Part shown: one piece after another, positions 54,216-63,524 of the stretch
Position numbering within the stretch: position 1 is the stretch's first letter
Layout: every line of letters begins with the position of its first letter
Made by a program: the position numbers and the translations under genes
The notes under the pieces: model-generated
Database searches by the model: none
The model's input: only the letters and a program-made list of their open reading frames with translations
Told to the model about the DNA's origin: nothing
Assembly: GCA_964016985.1 (NCBI GenBank)
Contig: OZ024828.1
Span: forward strand, 28,402,581 to 28,466,580
DNA: 64,000 bases
Direction of reading: 5' to 3'
Origin: Anodontia alba
Taxonomy: Eukaryota; Mollusca; Bivalvia; Lucinida; Lucinidae

Positions 54216-54491
54216 CATCACGAAAACATGCCTATTTAATTTTGACCCCCTTAAACCCCACTTTTATATATTAAAACTGGGTTTACAGGGGTATACATTA
54301 TTTTTCTTATTTCTGCTCAAAACATAGACTGTGGGTATTTGTTAGAACCGCTCATCGAGGCGGTTCTAACGAGTACCCACAATCTATGTATTTGAGCAGA
54401 AATATGAAAATATCAGATTTTTTTGTCTGAAAATTTTCAGTTTTTGGCGGTGAAATGTTCAATATATTTGAATAGGCGTGTTTTCGTAATG
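54216..54491 (+). mobile_element. Hairpin MITE family A, full copy
   Basis: catcacgaaaacatgcctat and aataggcgtgttttcgtaatg. Hairpin ttgttagaaccgctcatcga / ggcggttctaacgagtaccc. Confidence 0.94.
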
Positions 54492-55156
54492 CACACATTC
54501 AACTTAAGAGACAGCTGTTGCGAGCACAAAATAATATGGAAGAGGGATCCTCTGGGAAACGCATAACACAGCAAAAAAGATAGAAAATAGCGGACTCCGT
54601 TTGACTGAATCTGTTCATGTGAGATAGTGAAAATAAAAATACATGTAGTGCAAGTTGTGCCACAGCCGTAAATCCTAAATGAATATTTCATAATATACCA
54701 TTATCCCTGACTATCAGTAAAATTAACCTAGACCAAATGGTCCTCCAAGTGCTGTATTTTATGGCGACAACAAATGCGAAAATAATTTACAGCGTCTTGC
54801 TGGGTACATTACAGCAGAGAGCGCTATACTCTTTTGGACTGAAGACTCTGCAATTGGAAGCAACGTGTCTTATAAGCGGCCCAGATTGGAAGGGGACAAT
54901 CAACTTCAGCTAGCACAGTAAGAGGAAGAATGAAGTAAAAAAAAGTTATACACTTAGTGATTGCTATATAGTAGGAATGATAAGAGGGTTGTTCAGTATG
55001 TTCATTAATATAAGCAATATTTAGACTGAGCATCTGAAAGTTTATGGAAAATGTTAATTTGTAGTTATAACAATCACTCATAATACACAAAAATGGAATT
55101 TATTACTACACAGACTTTGTATGTTACTACAGGTCTGTCATTACTTATTTACTTAC

Positions 55157-55327
55157 AGAATGTTTCAAAAGCCGAAAAGCTTCTGTAAGAGCCCTTTCAA
55201 AATTGGCTTTCTTTTTCGTTTCTATTTCCATGTCAATTCTCTCCCGAAGTCTTGCTTTGTTATTTGTGTTAGCAGGCACTAAGGTGAAGTTGAAGCAGTC
55301 ATCTAAATATTCTACATCATCTGAAAA
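55157..55327 (-). CDS. CACNA2D: alpha-2/delta exon 4 (VWA domain)
   Basis: Acceptor TTTTTTTAG, donor GTAAGTAA; phase 0 both sides, 57 codons. It encodes FSDDVEYLDDCFNFTLVPAN and continues through ARLRERIDMEIETKKKANF to ERALTEAFRLLKHS. The nearer CAG at 55320 would break the frame, so the upstream TAG was chosen; it joins NIIK to FSDDVEYL as expected for the VWA fold. The exon has one sequon (NFT). Confidence 0.93.
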
Positions 55328-55468
55328 CTAAAAAAACAAAAAAAAAAACAACAAAGTTTATTATTGTACCTAAATATTTTACTGTAATTTATCAAAGGGA
55401 GACGGGTTTTGAAGACAGGAATTTAGTACCCTAATAGTCTTTTAGTCTTTCAAAAGTGAGCACTAATC

Positions 55469-55982
55469 TTAACCCTTTAATCCCTGAGTTTCGGTAGTGG
55501 ACTCTTCCATTCTTGAATTTGGACATGTCCATTGATGCAAAAAGGGATTTCAGTCTAAAATCAAAACTAGAATGGCAAACAGTGTAGATCCTGATGAGAC
55601 GGCTCGTGACAAGCCGTCTCATCTGGATCTACACTGTTTGCTCAGGTACCTGTTTTAGTTTCTTTTATTGTGTTGGGGTTTAACGACATGTCAACCCTTG
55701 TGGGTCATTTTGTGTCGTCTCCCAGAGAAAGGGAGAACAGAGATAGAAGAGATAGTAAAGGAGATGAAAGAGAAGGACCAGGGGTGAAAGAGGAAAATAA
55801 ATGAAAGTAAGGAAACAGAAGAAATAAAAATATTCCCCCTCCACCCTTACCTGCTGCAAGGATAGCAGGCCTTGCACAACTGTAAGCCAATATCAGTCGA
55901 ACGCCCCGGTGACGCAAGATACACGACACCTTTGCCTCATCCAACCACCCCCTATTTTAGTTTGCTGGGCTAAAAGGGTTAA
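55469..55982. mobile_element. TTAA MITE family C interrupted by retroposon K
   Basis: TTAA CCCTTTAATCCCTGAGTTTC left, tgggctaaaaggg TTAA right. Stem gatcctgatgagacggctcg / aagccgtctcatctggatct. Bases 55662-55952 are an inserted retroposon. Confidence 0.87.
55662..55952 (-). mobile_element. SINE-like retroposon K, copy 3
   Basis: ttggggtttaacgacatgtc and gtgtcgtctcccagagaaag. Flanks TGTTTTAGTTT (55651-55661) and TATTTTAGTTT (55953-55963), a target duplication with one mismatch. Full length as copy 2. Confidence 0.85.
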
Positions 55983-56757
55983 GGGAAAGAATCTGCTTCC
56001 AGAGAGAGCAAATGTTCCCTTAAGTGTAGTCCCTAGAGAGAAGGAAGTCAAAACATTTTCTCATCACAGCTATCTGCTTTGAAATATAGCCATTTCCCTT
56101 AACCTGAATATTGATATATTAATATATTTTATCACCCGTCCTGTCCGTGTCTTTATTCTTAAACAGTTCCAGCTACTTAGTGATGTTGATGATGATGAGT
56201 TTTCTATGCCAATTTCAGCACTACCTAAACCATATTAAGACGACGGAGGGGTGATAATAAAAAGCTGTGTGCAAAGAATCGCCATAAAGTCATGAACTAA
56301 ACTTCGCCTGTCCAGCCGGATTTCAAACTCTAACAACAACCGTACCATCCGAACCAATCTAAACGAAAAATTGCATTCGACTTTTTATGACGCCCAAATT
56401 GACACAAAACACAGCAATAAAATGAAAGAATATGTGCTATTATTTTTTTTGCCGCATAACATTTCTGAATTGAATTATACTCCAAAACAAATACTTACGC
56501 GTTTAATATGATGATGCTAACATCTGCTTTTCGATTTCAAACAAATAATATTGATTGTGTTTTCAATAACTGATTGAATAACGGCTTTACAAAAATGTAC
56601 GAAATGCTGTATATGTGAAAGGTCAGGTTAACGTCACGAATATGTATATTACTTTAACTTTTCATATTTTTCGTTTATACTGACACCTCGGTTTTAAGCA
56701 TAATTTTATTGTGTAGGATATATTATTACACCATAAATATCCGTGCAAATACTTCAT
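55983..56757. other. Intron stretch without recognised element
   Basis: AT-rich; a short degenerate repeat block near 56000-56090 resembles 13300-13390. Nothing coding seen. Confidence 0.4.
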
Positions 56758-57073
56758 CATCACGAAAACATGCCTATATAATTTCGACCCCCTTAAACCC
56801 CACTTTTATATAGTAAAACTGGGGTTTACAGGGGTATACATTATTTTTCTTATTACTGCTCAAAACACAGATTGTGGGTACTCGTTAGAACCGCCTCGTC
56901 GAGGCGGTTCTAACGAGTACCCACAATCTATGTTTTGAGACGAGGCGGTTCTAACGAGTACCCACAATCTATGTTTTGAGCAGAAACATGAAAAATATCT
57001 TTTTTTTTCGGAAAATTTTCAGTTTTTGATGGTCAAATTTTCAGTATATTTGAATAGGCATGTTTTCGTAATG
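56758..57073 (+). mobile_element. Hairpin MITE family A with duplicated hairpin arm
   Basis: CATCACGAAAACATGCCTAT and aataggcatgttttcgtaatg. Hairpin ccgcctcgtcgaggcgg is intact, and the right arm (cgaggcggttctaacgagta and cccacaatctatgttttgag) is repeated once at about 56941-56981. Confidence 0.94.
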
Positions 57074-57172
57074 ATTGGTACCTCGGGAAGGCCGTGCTTC
57101 GTGATTGTGGCATTTCCTTGGTATCATCACTTTTATTATTTCAAGGTTACGCCATTAAAATTACTCATCATA

Positions 57173-57385
57173 TTAACCCTTGTCCTGTGAACCCGGATAT
57201 ACCCTACCTTTGCAAACAGTGGAGATCCAGATCAATTGGCTTCTTCAGAAGCCAACTGATCTGGATCTGCACTGTTTGCCATTAAGTATGTGAATTTAGA
57301 GCATCAATCTGGATTAAGTAATCTGATTGGCTGAAAATTAGAAGTGGGCGTGGCATCTTAATTTATTCAGCAGGACAAGGGTTAA
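57173..57385. mobile_element. TTAA MITE family B, best copy
   Basis: TTAA CCCTTGTCCTGTGAACCCG and attcagcaggacaaggg TTAA. Stem gatccagatcaattggcttc / gaagccaactgatctggatc with atctgcactgtttgcc. Confidence 0.9.
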
Positions 57386-57829
57386 GAATCAGAGACACGG
57401 TTTTATGTGCAAACGTGTGGGACCTAACGCTACGTGTAAATTAAGCATTAAAACGCAGATCACAACTGCAGCAGATGACAATTTTATTGTCTTATTTTTC
57501 ATAGAAGATAAGTATTGGCATTTCAAGTGAATCGTCTGCCAAGCAGACAGCTCACACGAAATGTCAAGACATTTTCAATGAAACATAAAAAACAACAACA
57601 ACAAAAAATAATAATAAAGAAACAAATACAATGTCGTCTGCTACAAATTTTATTTGGCGCTTTAAGAGTTAAATTTCATTCAGATATGACAGGACAGGCA
57701 TGGTATTAACGGACTATATTTAGAGTAGATTATCAGTAGTCTACAATTACGAGATGCAATTCACGGCGGCGTCGCAATTGTGATCATAATTGCAGTACGC
57801 CCACACATTCATTATCTAGGCCGCGCCAA
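57386..57829. other. Intron stretch with a decayed palindrome
   Basis: 57515-57575 (ggcatttcaagtgaatcgtc, tgccaagcagacagctcac, gaaatgtcaagac) is a decayed inverted repeat similar in layout to 46250-46340. Otherwise nothing recognised. Confidence 0.4.
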
Positions 57830-58015
57830 GCAAAAAGGTGTCTTCGAGCATGCGCAAAATGTGCGGATTCACATCATCCCGCGCATGTGCAAAGACTCAT
57901 TGATACACTCTATAATGTCAAATGATTCTGTAAGCGGACAGAGAAGGCCCTGATCAGACTGCGCGGATGCGCAGGCTGATCTGGACCTTCGCTGTCCGCA
58001 TATGTCCGAAGACAC
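57830..58015. mobile_element. Palindromic MITE family E, copy
   Basis: ggccctgatcagactgcgcg, gatgcgcaggctgatctgga and ccttcgctgtccgcatatgt. The left portion is diverged. Confidence 0.68.
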
Positions 58016-58934
58016 ATTTAGCATGAATAGGTCAATCCGAAAAAAAAAGTATATGCAGCACTTGAGGAAAAGAGCTTTTCACCAATAACACATATTTTAA
58101 AACTCAGCACAAGAGTAGCTACCAAAATTTATTATTCTGGGCAGGACATTCTCTGATAGACGATATACTCCATAAAATCCATTGATTCTGTAAAGGAATG
58201 TGCATGCGCGTACGCTGCGAGCCTTCAGTAAAAGGCTCATATAAAACCGCCTGGGTGTGCGAGCTTACCTGGTCCTTCAAAGTTAGTATTTGCGCTGAAG
58301 TCAATGTTTGCGTGACGAGGCACTGATAAATAAATGTGCTGGCACATGCAAAATGCTGTCACACGAAAACAACTTTTAAGTGTCCATAGAGCCCAGGTTT
58401 AAAAAAAAAAAAAAAACAACAGATGTGCAATTATCATGGATATGCATGTACCCCCAGTCACCAAGCACGGTATTCCCGGAAAAGCGGTTATAGGCGGACA
58501 ATTACTAACGAAAGAAGCAGCACAAAGGAACCGCTAAAGAAAACTGCCTAGGAACTTTCAGCAGTATGATTACTAGGCTCTTAAGGGGAAGTGATATATT
58601 TACAGGCGAGGCAACTCTGGCAAATTTGTTCTGCCTTACTTCCGAAGAGGAATCTACTCTCAAAGGAGGGAAAAAAATCAAATTCTTTCCGGTCAGATAG
58701 GATTCTTTTTAGACGGGTTTTAGTTTGAAAGAACGTTGAAAGGAAATCCCCAAACATATATTCCTTGATAAGAATGGCGGAAAATCTATCACATGTAGTA
58801 TCCCGTGCTATTAATTCTTTCGGCGCAAAATTTCAGGCTATATGTGTCGTCTGCTTGTTCGTGTTTGTTCGTTTTTGTTTTTTTACGGGTAACAAACTAT
58901 CGATTGGAAAGAAGTTAATATGTAAAGTCAAACT

Positions 58935-59047
58935 GAATGTCAAACAGCGTAGATCCTGATGAGACGGCTCATTATGAGCCGTCTCATCTGGATCTACGCT
59001 GTTTGCAAAAGCCTATTATTATCGCCTATGGCAGTGAAAGAGTTAGG
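58935..59047. mobile_element. TTAA-group MITE family C, stem only
   Basis: tcaaacagcgtagatcctga, tgagacggctcattatgag, ccgtctcatctggatctacg and ctgtttgcaaaagcc: perfect stem of family C; left terminal part missing. Confidence 0.75.
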
Positions 59048-59183
59048 CCAGTTTTGTGTTTGTTAATAAGCTCACTTGCACTTCTGATTTAGTTCCAAGA
59101 ACGAATTCGGTTCGCAATGGGACGTTAGATTCAATCAGGTAAACTCCGCTGAAGAAACACATACATTTATGAAACAACTATGA

Positions 59184-60008
59184 TTAAAGGCTCCATAGTC
59201 CTCAAAAGTAGACATTTTATTATCCAAGAAGGGTTTAATAAATTGATTTATGGTACTAATACAATCATACAATATGGCATCTGACAGACTGTAAAATTTC
59301 AGTTGGTCTCGTTCTTGAAATGTTATGATTTTTATTTTTTTATTTTTTTTTTTTTTGTCGGCACCTCCTCCCCTTTCCGACTCCATTTTTTTTTCACATA
59401 CCGTGCTTTATGTAGCATTATAATTTTTTCATACAAAATAAGAAGGAAAACATAAAAACGTGATGAAGGAATTGTAAAACGTGCATGCATGCCCGTACGC
59501 GCACGCACACACGCATGCACGCACGCTCACACATAATTAATTAAGTATGTATGTATTTTCAAATGCCTGTAATTTCGTTTATTTATTTGTTTAATTATTT
59601 TCGCGCTTCGACACGGTATGTTTGAGCTATCTACTTTTTCTGGGGGTGTGGCTGCGGCAGCACAGACGTACTAAAAAAAGACATTAAATTGCAAAGGAAT
59701 TCAATTTATCTTACTTTGCCGCCTAGTGCCAGCACAGCCCCATCCTCATGAAACAGTAGTTGCTCCCTCTCTTGAAATGTTATGATTTTTATAATATCTC
59801 TGAATTAATATTGCCAACATTAATTCAGAGATACAATAAAAAAAATCATTTCATTTTTGATCCAGTTTAAAAACGAGAGACTTACATGTAACTGAAATTT
59901 TACAGGCTGTCAGATAGCAAATTTTTATGATCGTATTAATACTCTGCATCAATTTATTAAATCTTTCTGAAATAAAAAATGTCTACTTTTGAATAATATG
60001 GAGCCTTT
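59184..60008. mobile_element. 360-bp palindromic MITE (family G, copy 4) split by an insertion
   Basis: Left half 59184-59335 and right half 59770-60008 join to a normal family G copy. The piece between is a separate insertion. The right end is cut by a family A MITE at 60009. Confidence 0.85.
59336..59769 (-). mobile_element. 434-bp insertion with poly-T end and 23-bp flanking repeat
   Basis: Flanked by direct copies of tcttgaaatgttatgatttt(tat) at about 59313-59335 and 59770-59792. The low-coordinate end is T-rich (ttttattttttttttttttg), i.e. an A-rich tail on the minus strand. Contents include a CG/CA-rich cgtgcatgcatgcc-type run (59480-59530). The pattern is that of a target-primed retroposition. 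Source unknown. Confidence 0.7.
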
Positions 60009-60284
60009 CATCACGCAAACATACCTATATAATTTTGACCCCATTTAACCCCACTTTTATATAGTAAAACTGGAGTTTACAGGGGTATACATTATTTTTC
60101 TTATTTCTGCTCAAAATACAGATTGTGGGTATTCGTTTGAACCGCTTCGGCGAGGCGGTTCTAATGGATACCACAATCTAAGTTTTGAGCAGAAATATGA
60201 AAAATATCAGAATTTTTATCTGAAAACTTTCAGTTTTTGGTGGTGAAATTTTCAATATATTTGAATAGGCGTGTTTTCGCAATG
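60009..60284 (+). mobile_element. Hairpin MITE family A, full copy
   Basis: catcacgcaaacatacctat and ataggcgtgttttcgcaatg. Hairpin accgcttcggcgaggcggt. It is inserted in the end of a family G MITE. Confidence 0.94.
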
Positions 60285-60337
60285 TAAACAAAGTTGAGGA
60301 CTTACTTTAATACATGTAACTTTAGTTGAGGACTTAC

Positions 60338-60555
60338 TTTAATAATGTTGAAATAATCATCATCAGTAAGCGTATCAAGTATTTGATGGACCGTACTGCG
60401 TGCTATCTTCATACGTAATCCTTTCATGCTGCCGCTTGTATCCATAAGAATTATAACAGTTTTCCGACATGTAGCTGCCTGAAGGTACCAACTACGTATT
60501 CGGCAGTCAAACATGTCTACTCCGGCTTCTTCATTATCTCTTGGCCATTTCATAC
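60338..60555 (-). CDS. CACNA2D: alpha-2/delta exon 3 (start of VWA domain, MIDAS)
   Basis: The acceptor is a long pyrimidine tract ending TTTCAG and the donor is GTAAGTCC; phase 1 in, phase 0 out. The 72 full codons read MKWPRDNEEAGVDMFDCRIR, then SWYLQAAT, then VIILMDTSGSMKGLRMKIA and ILDTLTDDDYFNIIK. DTSGS at residues 148-152 is a complete DxSxS metal-ion-dependent adhesion site, needed in this family for channel trafficking. The usual SPKD before the first beta strand is replaced by CRKT. A second copy of the donor sequence lies 32 nt downstream (see findings). The intron upstream opens with an A-rich tract at 60559-60655. Confidence 0.96.
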
Positions 60556-60558
60556 CTG

Positions 60559-60655
60559 AAAAAAAAAAACAACAAAAAAAAAAAGAAACAAAAAAAAAAA
60601 AACAAAAAAAACAAAAACAAAAAAAAACAAAAAAAACCAAAAAAAACAAAAAACA
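60559..60655 (+). repeat. A-rich tract forming the exon 3 pyrimidine tract
   Basis: (CAAAAAAA)n on the plus strand, hence a very long T-rich tract just upstream of the exon 3 acceptor on the coding strand. Confidence 0.9.
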
Positions 60656-60764
60656 GTTAAATATAGAGTTTTCACATTTTACCGAAAACGTCAGCTGCAT
60701 TATTGCGATGGTTTGACGTTGTTAGCAGTAAAACCTACATCTGGACTTAATCCCTTATGACTTT

Positions 60765-61230
60765 TATCTTACTCTACTGTAGCTGGTGTTGTGCCGTGTG
60801 GCGGCCGTAAAAAGTCTCCCCGTACATCACCATAGTGCAGGTTATATTTTACTTCCTTTGGGATCATCATCACGGAAACATGCCTATATAATACTGACCC
60901 CCTTAAACCCCACTTTTATATAGTAAAACTGGGGTTTACAGGGGTATACATTATTTTTCTTATTTCTGCTCAAAACATAGATTGTGGGTACTCGTTAGAA
61001 CCGCCTCGCCAAGGCGGTTCTAACGAGTACCCCATAATCTATGTTTTGAGCAGAAATATGAAAAAATATCAGTTTTTATCTGACAATTTTCAGTTTTTTT
61101 TTTAGGTGAAATTTTCTATATAATTGAATAGGCGTGTTTTTGTAATGTTGAGCCTATCCTGGTTATTTTGATTCGTGATTTTGTGTATTCTTTGTTTCCA
61201 AAAGCAATCCTTTTTGACTTTTATTCCACT
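60765..61230 (+). repeat. Dispersed repeat H interrupted by a family A MITE
   Basis: 60765-60867 (gtagctggtgttgtgccgtg, ggcggccgtaaaaagtctcc, cttcctttgggatcat) continues at 61148 with tgagcctatcctggttattt. The MITE 60868-61147 sits exactly between ggatcat and tgagcc. Confidence 0.8.
60868..61147 (+). mobile_element. Hairpin MITE family A, full copy
   Basis: catcacggaaacatgcctat and aataggcgtgtttttgtaatg. Hairpin gttagaaccgcctcgcc / aaggcggttctaacgagtac. Inserted in repeat H. Confidence 0.95.
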
Positions 61231-61591
61231 GATGAGAAAAACATTGTTGGTACTCAAACCATTCATACTGCTTAGTTTGCTGTATGTATATAAGAGATCC
61301 ACAGCACGCTTTCAGAGTTGTATCGGTTACCAAAGCTTCAAAAAGTACCTATAAAACACGCTTTACCTCTAACAACGAAGGCTGTGCTTCGTGACAGTGG
61401 TATTTCTTGGATATCTTCATTTATATATGTATGACTAAATATGTACATGAAACAATGGAAAAGCGGGCAAGTGAAGTAAGTAGGTATCCTATCCCGCCTC
61501 ACCTCATGAGAACGGAAACTGTCACGGTAAGTGAAAATTCTTATTTGGATAGGCATAAAAGAATCGTTGGATTCAAGTTTAGTAAACTTAC

Positions 61592-61723
61592 CAGGAAATA
61601 TTCTAAAGAAGCCATCACTGCTACAGAAGTACTGCCAAGTTATGGAAGGGTCCGTCAAGTAGTTGGATTTAAAAGTTTCATCTAATTTACTTGACCAATA
61701 GGCACCATTTATAACGGTGGCAG
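61592..61723 (-). CDS. CACNA2D: alpha-2/delta exon 2 (VWA_N region)
   Basis: Acceptor TTACAG, donor GTAAGTTT; phase 1 in, phase 1 out. It encodes TVINGAYWSSKLDETFKSNY followed by LTDPSITWQYFCSSDGFFR and IFPG. The pattern NG.YWS..L...F......DP.ITWQYF.S..GFFR.FPG is highly characteristic of alpha-2/delta subunits. It leads straight into the VWA domain of exon 3. About 880 nt of intron separates it from exon 1, with a hairpin MITE at 61772-62049. Confidence 0.95.
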
Positions 61724-61771
61724 CTGTAACACAATATACGCGTTATATATCCGGTGAACGAATACACTTTC

Positions 61772-62049
61772 CATTACGAAAACAAGCCTATTCAAATATA
61801 CTGAAAATTTTACACCAAAAACTGAAAATTTTCAGGTAAAATATTCTGATATTTTTCAAATTTCTGCTCAAAACATATCTTGTGGGTACTCGTTAGAACC
61901 GCCTTGGCGAGGCGGTTCTAACAAGTACCCACAATCTATGTTTTTGAGCAGAAATAAGAAAAATAATATATACCCCTATAAACCCCAGTTTTACTATATA
62001 AAAGTGGGGTTTAAGGGGGTCAAAATTATATAGGCATGTTTTCGTGATG
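61772..62049 (-). mobile_element. Hairpin MITE family A, full copy
   Basis: cattacgaaaacaagcctat and aggcatgttttcgtgatg. Hairpin gttagaaccgccttggcga / ggcggttctaacaagtaccc. Confidence 0.95.
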
Positions 62050-62599
62050 CAAGGGAGGTAACAGTTAAATAGTTATTGCATCCTTTCTGGAAAGGGGTCT
62101 ACCCTTTTACACTAGATCCCTTTTCTGAATGGAGCTTGGTTTGCAGGAAAGCAAACAGGAAGCCATAATTGTCTCTCTTGTGAAAAACGGCGGAAACCAT
62201 CTACGTGTACCCAGTCCTCTTAATGAGCAAGGAACCAGCATATGCAAATAATCAAGACCCTGACCAGATTGTGCATGTGCAAAGTTTGGTCTCTGTCTTT
62301 GCTGTTCGCATACATACTAGCTGGACATTGTTTATTTTACCTAGCGAACAACACTAATGGTCTTGAAGTGAAGAGCGACAAGACTTTACTTATTCCGTGA
62401 ATCAATGTTGGAAGGGGAACCACACCTCATTTCATATAATAACAAGAGGCCCATGAGCCACGATTCGCTCAACTGAGTAAAACAGCCATTGCATAATTGC
62501 AGCTGACATGCAATATTCTTCTAATATTGCCAAAGTAACTAGGACACACATTCGATCAATTACAAGATATATGAATTATCAAATTCGAAATATACTTAC
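62050..62599. other. Intron stretch with degenerate repeat blocks
   Basis: ctggaaaggggtctaccctt and tcccttttctgaatggagc match the low-identity repeat also seen near 13240-13400 and 58630-58700; 62262-62330 resembles family E (agaccctgaccagattgtgc). Nothing coding seen. Confidence 0.4.
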
Positions 62600-62795
62600 A
62601 GCCATCAAATACATTGGTTGCCACCTGGACGGTACTAGTTTCATTGTTGACTGGTTGATTGTTGAACTTTGAGCTGGGATCCAGTCGTATGGAGTGAAAG
62701 TTCATGGACATCTCAGCAACATTGTTGTTGCCGCTGTTACGAATATTGTATACAGTTTCGTCACTCAGAAGTTTCTTGCTGTTAAGGTAGTCGAC
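62600..62795 (-). CDS. CACNA2D: alpha-2/delta exon 1 of the visible set (VWA_N region)
   Basis: The exon starts in phase 0 after a TATCTAG acceptor and ends in phase 1 before donor GTAAGTAT. It encodes residues 1-65 of the visible protein, including MNFHSIRLDPSSKFNNQPVN and the sequon NET, then VQVATNVFDG. Family alignment from knowledge: this is the conserved stretch before the VWA domain, where alpha-2/delta proteins carry a 'V.VPTN.Y....IVN' pattern. No further upstream exon was found between here and 64000. Confidence 0.9.
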
Positions 62796-63205
62796 CTAGA
62801 TACAAAACAAATTATAGATTAACCAATTATGTCTAGTAGACTCTTCTGCCTTATTTCTGTGGACCAGTCCATTTCCAACAGAGAGAGTGTTTAGTTAGTT
62901 TTTATTATTGCCATGTTTGATAGAAATTCCTTACCTAAAAGCAAACAATGTAGAATATAGATCCTGATCAGATGCCACATAATACGCCGTTTGCCATGTT
63001 ATAGATCTGTTTTGTTTTTTTTTGTTTTGTTTTTTTTTGTTTTTTTTTTAATCTGTGAGTTTCTTGGCAGCATGTTATGACTGTACAAATTAAGCGCTGG
63101 TAAAAAAAAAAAAAACATAATTGAATTTAAAGATGACGATGAAATAAAAAAAAACGCAAAAAAAGTAAAATCGAGCAAAAATAATATCCTCTGACCACAG
63201 CCACA
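62796..63205. other. Upstream intron with homopolymer-rich sequence
   Basis: tagactcttctgccttattt and cagtccatttccaacagag then gcaaacaatgtagaatatag and tcctgatcagatgcc are pieces of the TTAA-group family D. T-rich (63008-63050) and A-rich (63101-63160) runs follow. No exon upstream of 62795 was found. Confidence 0.5.
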
Positions 63206-63218
63206 CACATAAATTTAT

Positions 63219-63524
63219 GCCGGCCTCGGTGGCTCAGTTGGATGCGCCGTCCGACTGGAGACCAGGAGGTCGCGGATTCAACCCCCGCCGAGGTCGGCAA
63301 CATTCTTTCGTGGAGATTGATCATGAAATATTTTCTACGGTCATTCTCTCCCTTCCGCTGATTCAAGAAGGGCAGTTGTCAGTTTCTGGAGAAAGAATGT
63401 GCACAATACTGGTTAACCGCTTAGAGGACTAAGCCTGCCCAGTAAACGTGTGGTTAGGTAAACTGACCGCGCTCGACATGACCCCATTGGGTTGACTGGG
63501 CCGTAAAACCTCAACACAAACAAA
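63219..63524 (+). mobile_element. Full-length tRNA-derived SINE (family S) with perfect 13-bp target duplication
   Basis: The head has A box TGGCTCAGTTGG (63230-63241) and B box GGATTCAACCC (63274-63284), like a Pol III internal promoter in a tRNA-related SINE. The body of about 230 bp ends gttgaggttttac complement and an ACAAACAAA tail. Direct repeats CACATAAATTTAT at 63206-63218 and 63525-63537 flank it exactly, indicating a recent insertion. Confidence 0.93.

Larger units (their letters stand above)
6459..62795 (-). other. CACNA2D: Gene span (partial): calcium-channel alpha-2/delta subunit, 21 visible exons
   Basis: The 21 exons listed below join into 2226 nt, exactly 742 codons, and every intron phase matches across 20 junctions. 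Alpha-2/delta subunits are GPI- or membrane-anchored extracellular auxiliary subunits of high-voltage-activated calcium channels that promote channel trafficking and bind extracellular ligands. Visible support: a VWA_N-type region (residues 30-110), a VWA domain (about 143-310) with MIDAS motif DTSGS at 148-152 and a VTDG aspartate at 262, a Cache-like segment (about 345-530), and many N-X-S/T sequons as expected of a glycosylated ectodomain. The family is usually about 1000-1150 residues, so perhaps 200 residues are missing on the amino side and 150-250 on the carboxy side, outside the window. Which CACNA2D paralogue this is cannot be settled here. CACHD1 is less likely because its MIDAS is degenerate. 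Confidence 0.93.

Noticed and set aside
63217..63432. Standalone tRNA gene suggested by A and B boxes
   Set aside because: No proper cloverleaf for the 3' half of the head, and the unit continues into a repeated SINE body with flanking target duplications.
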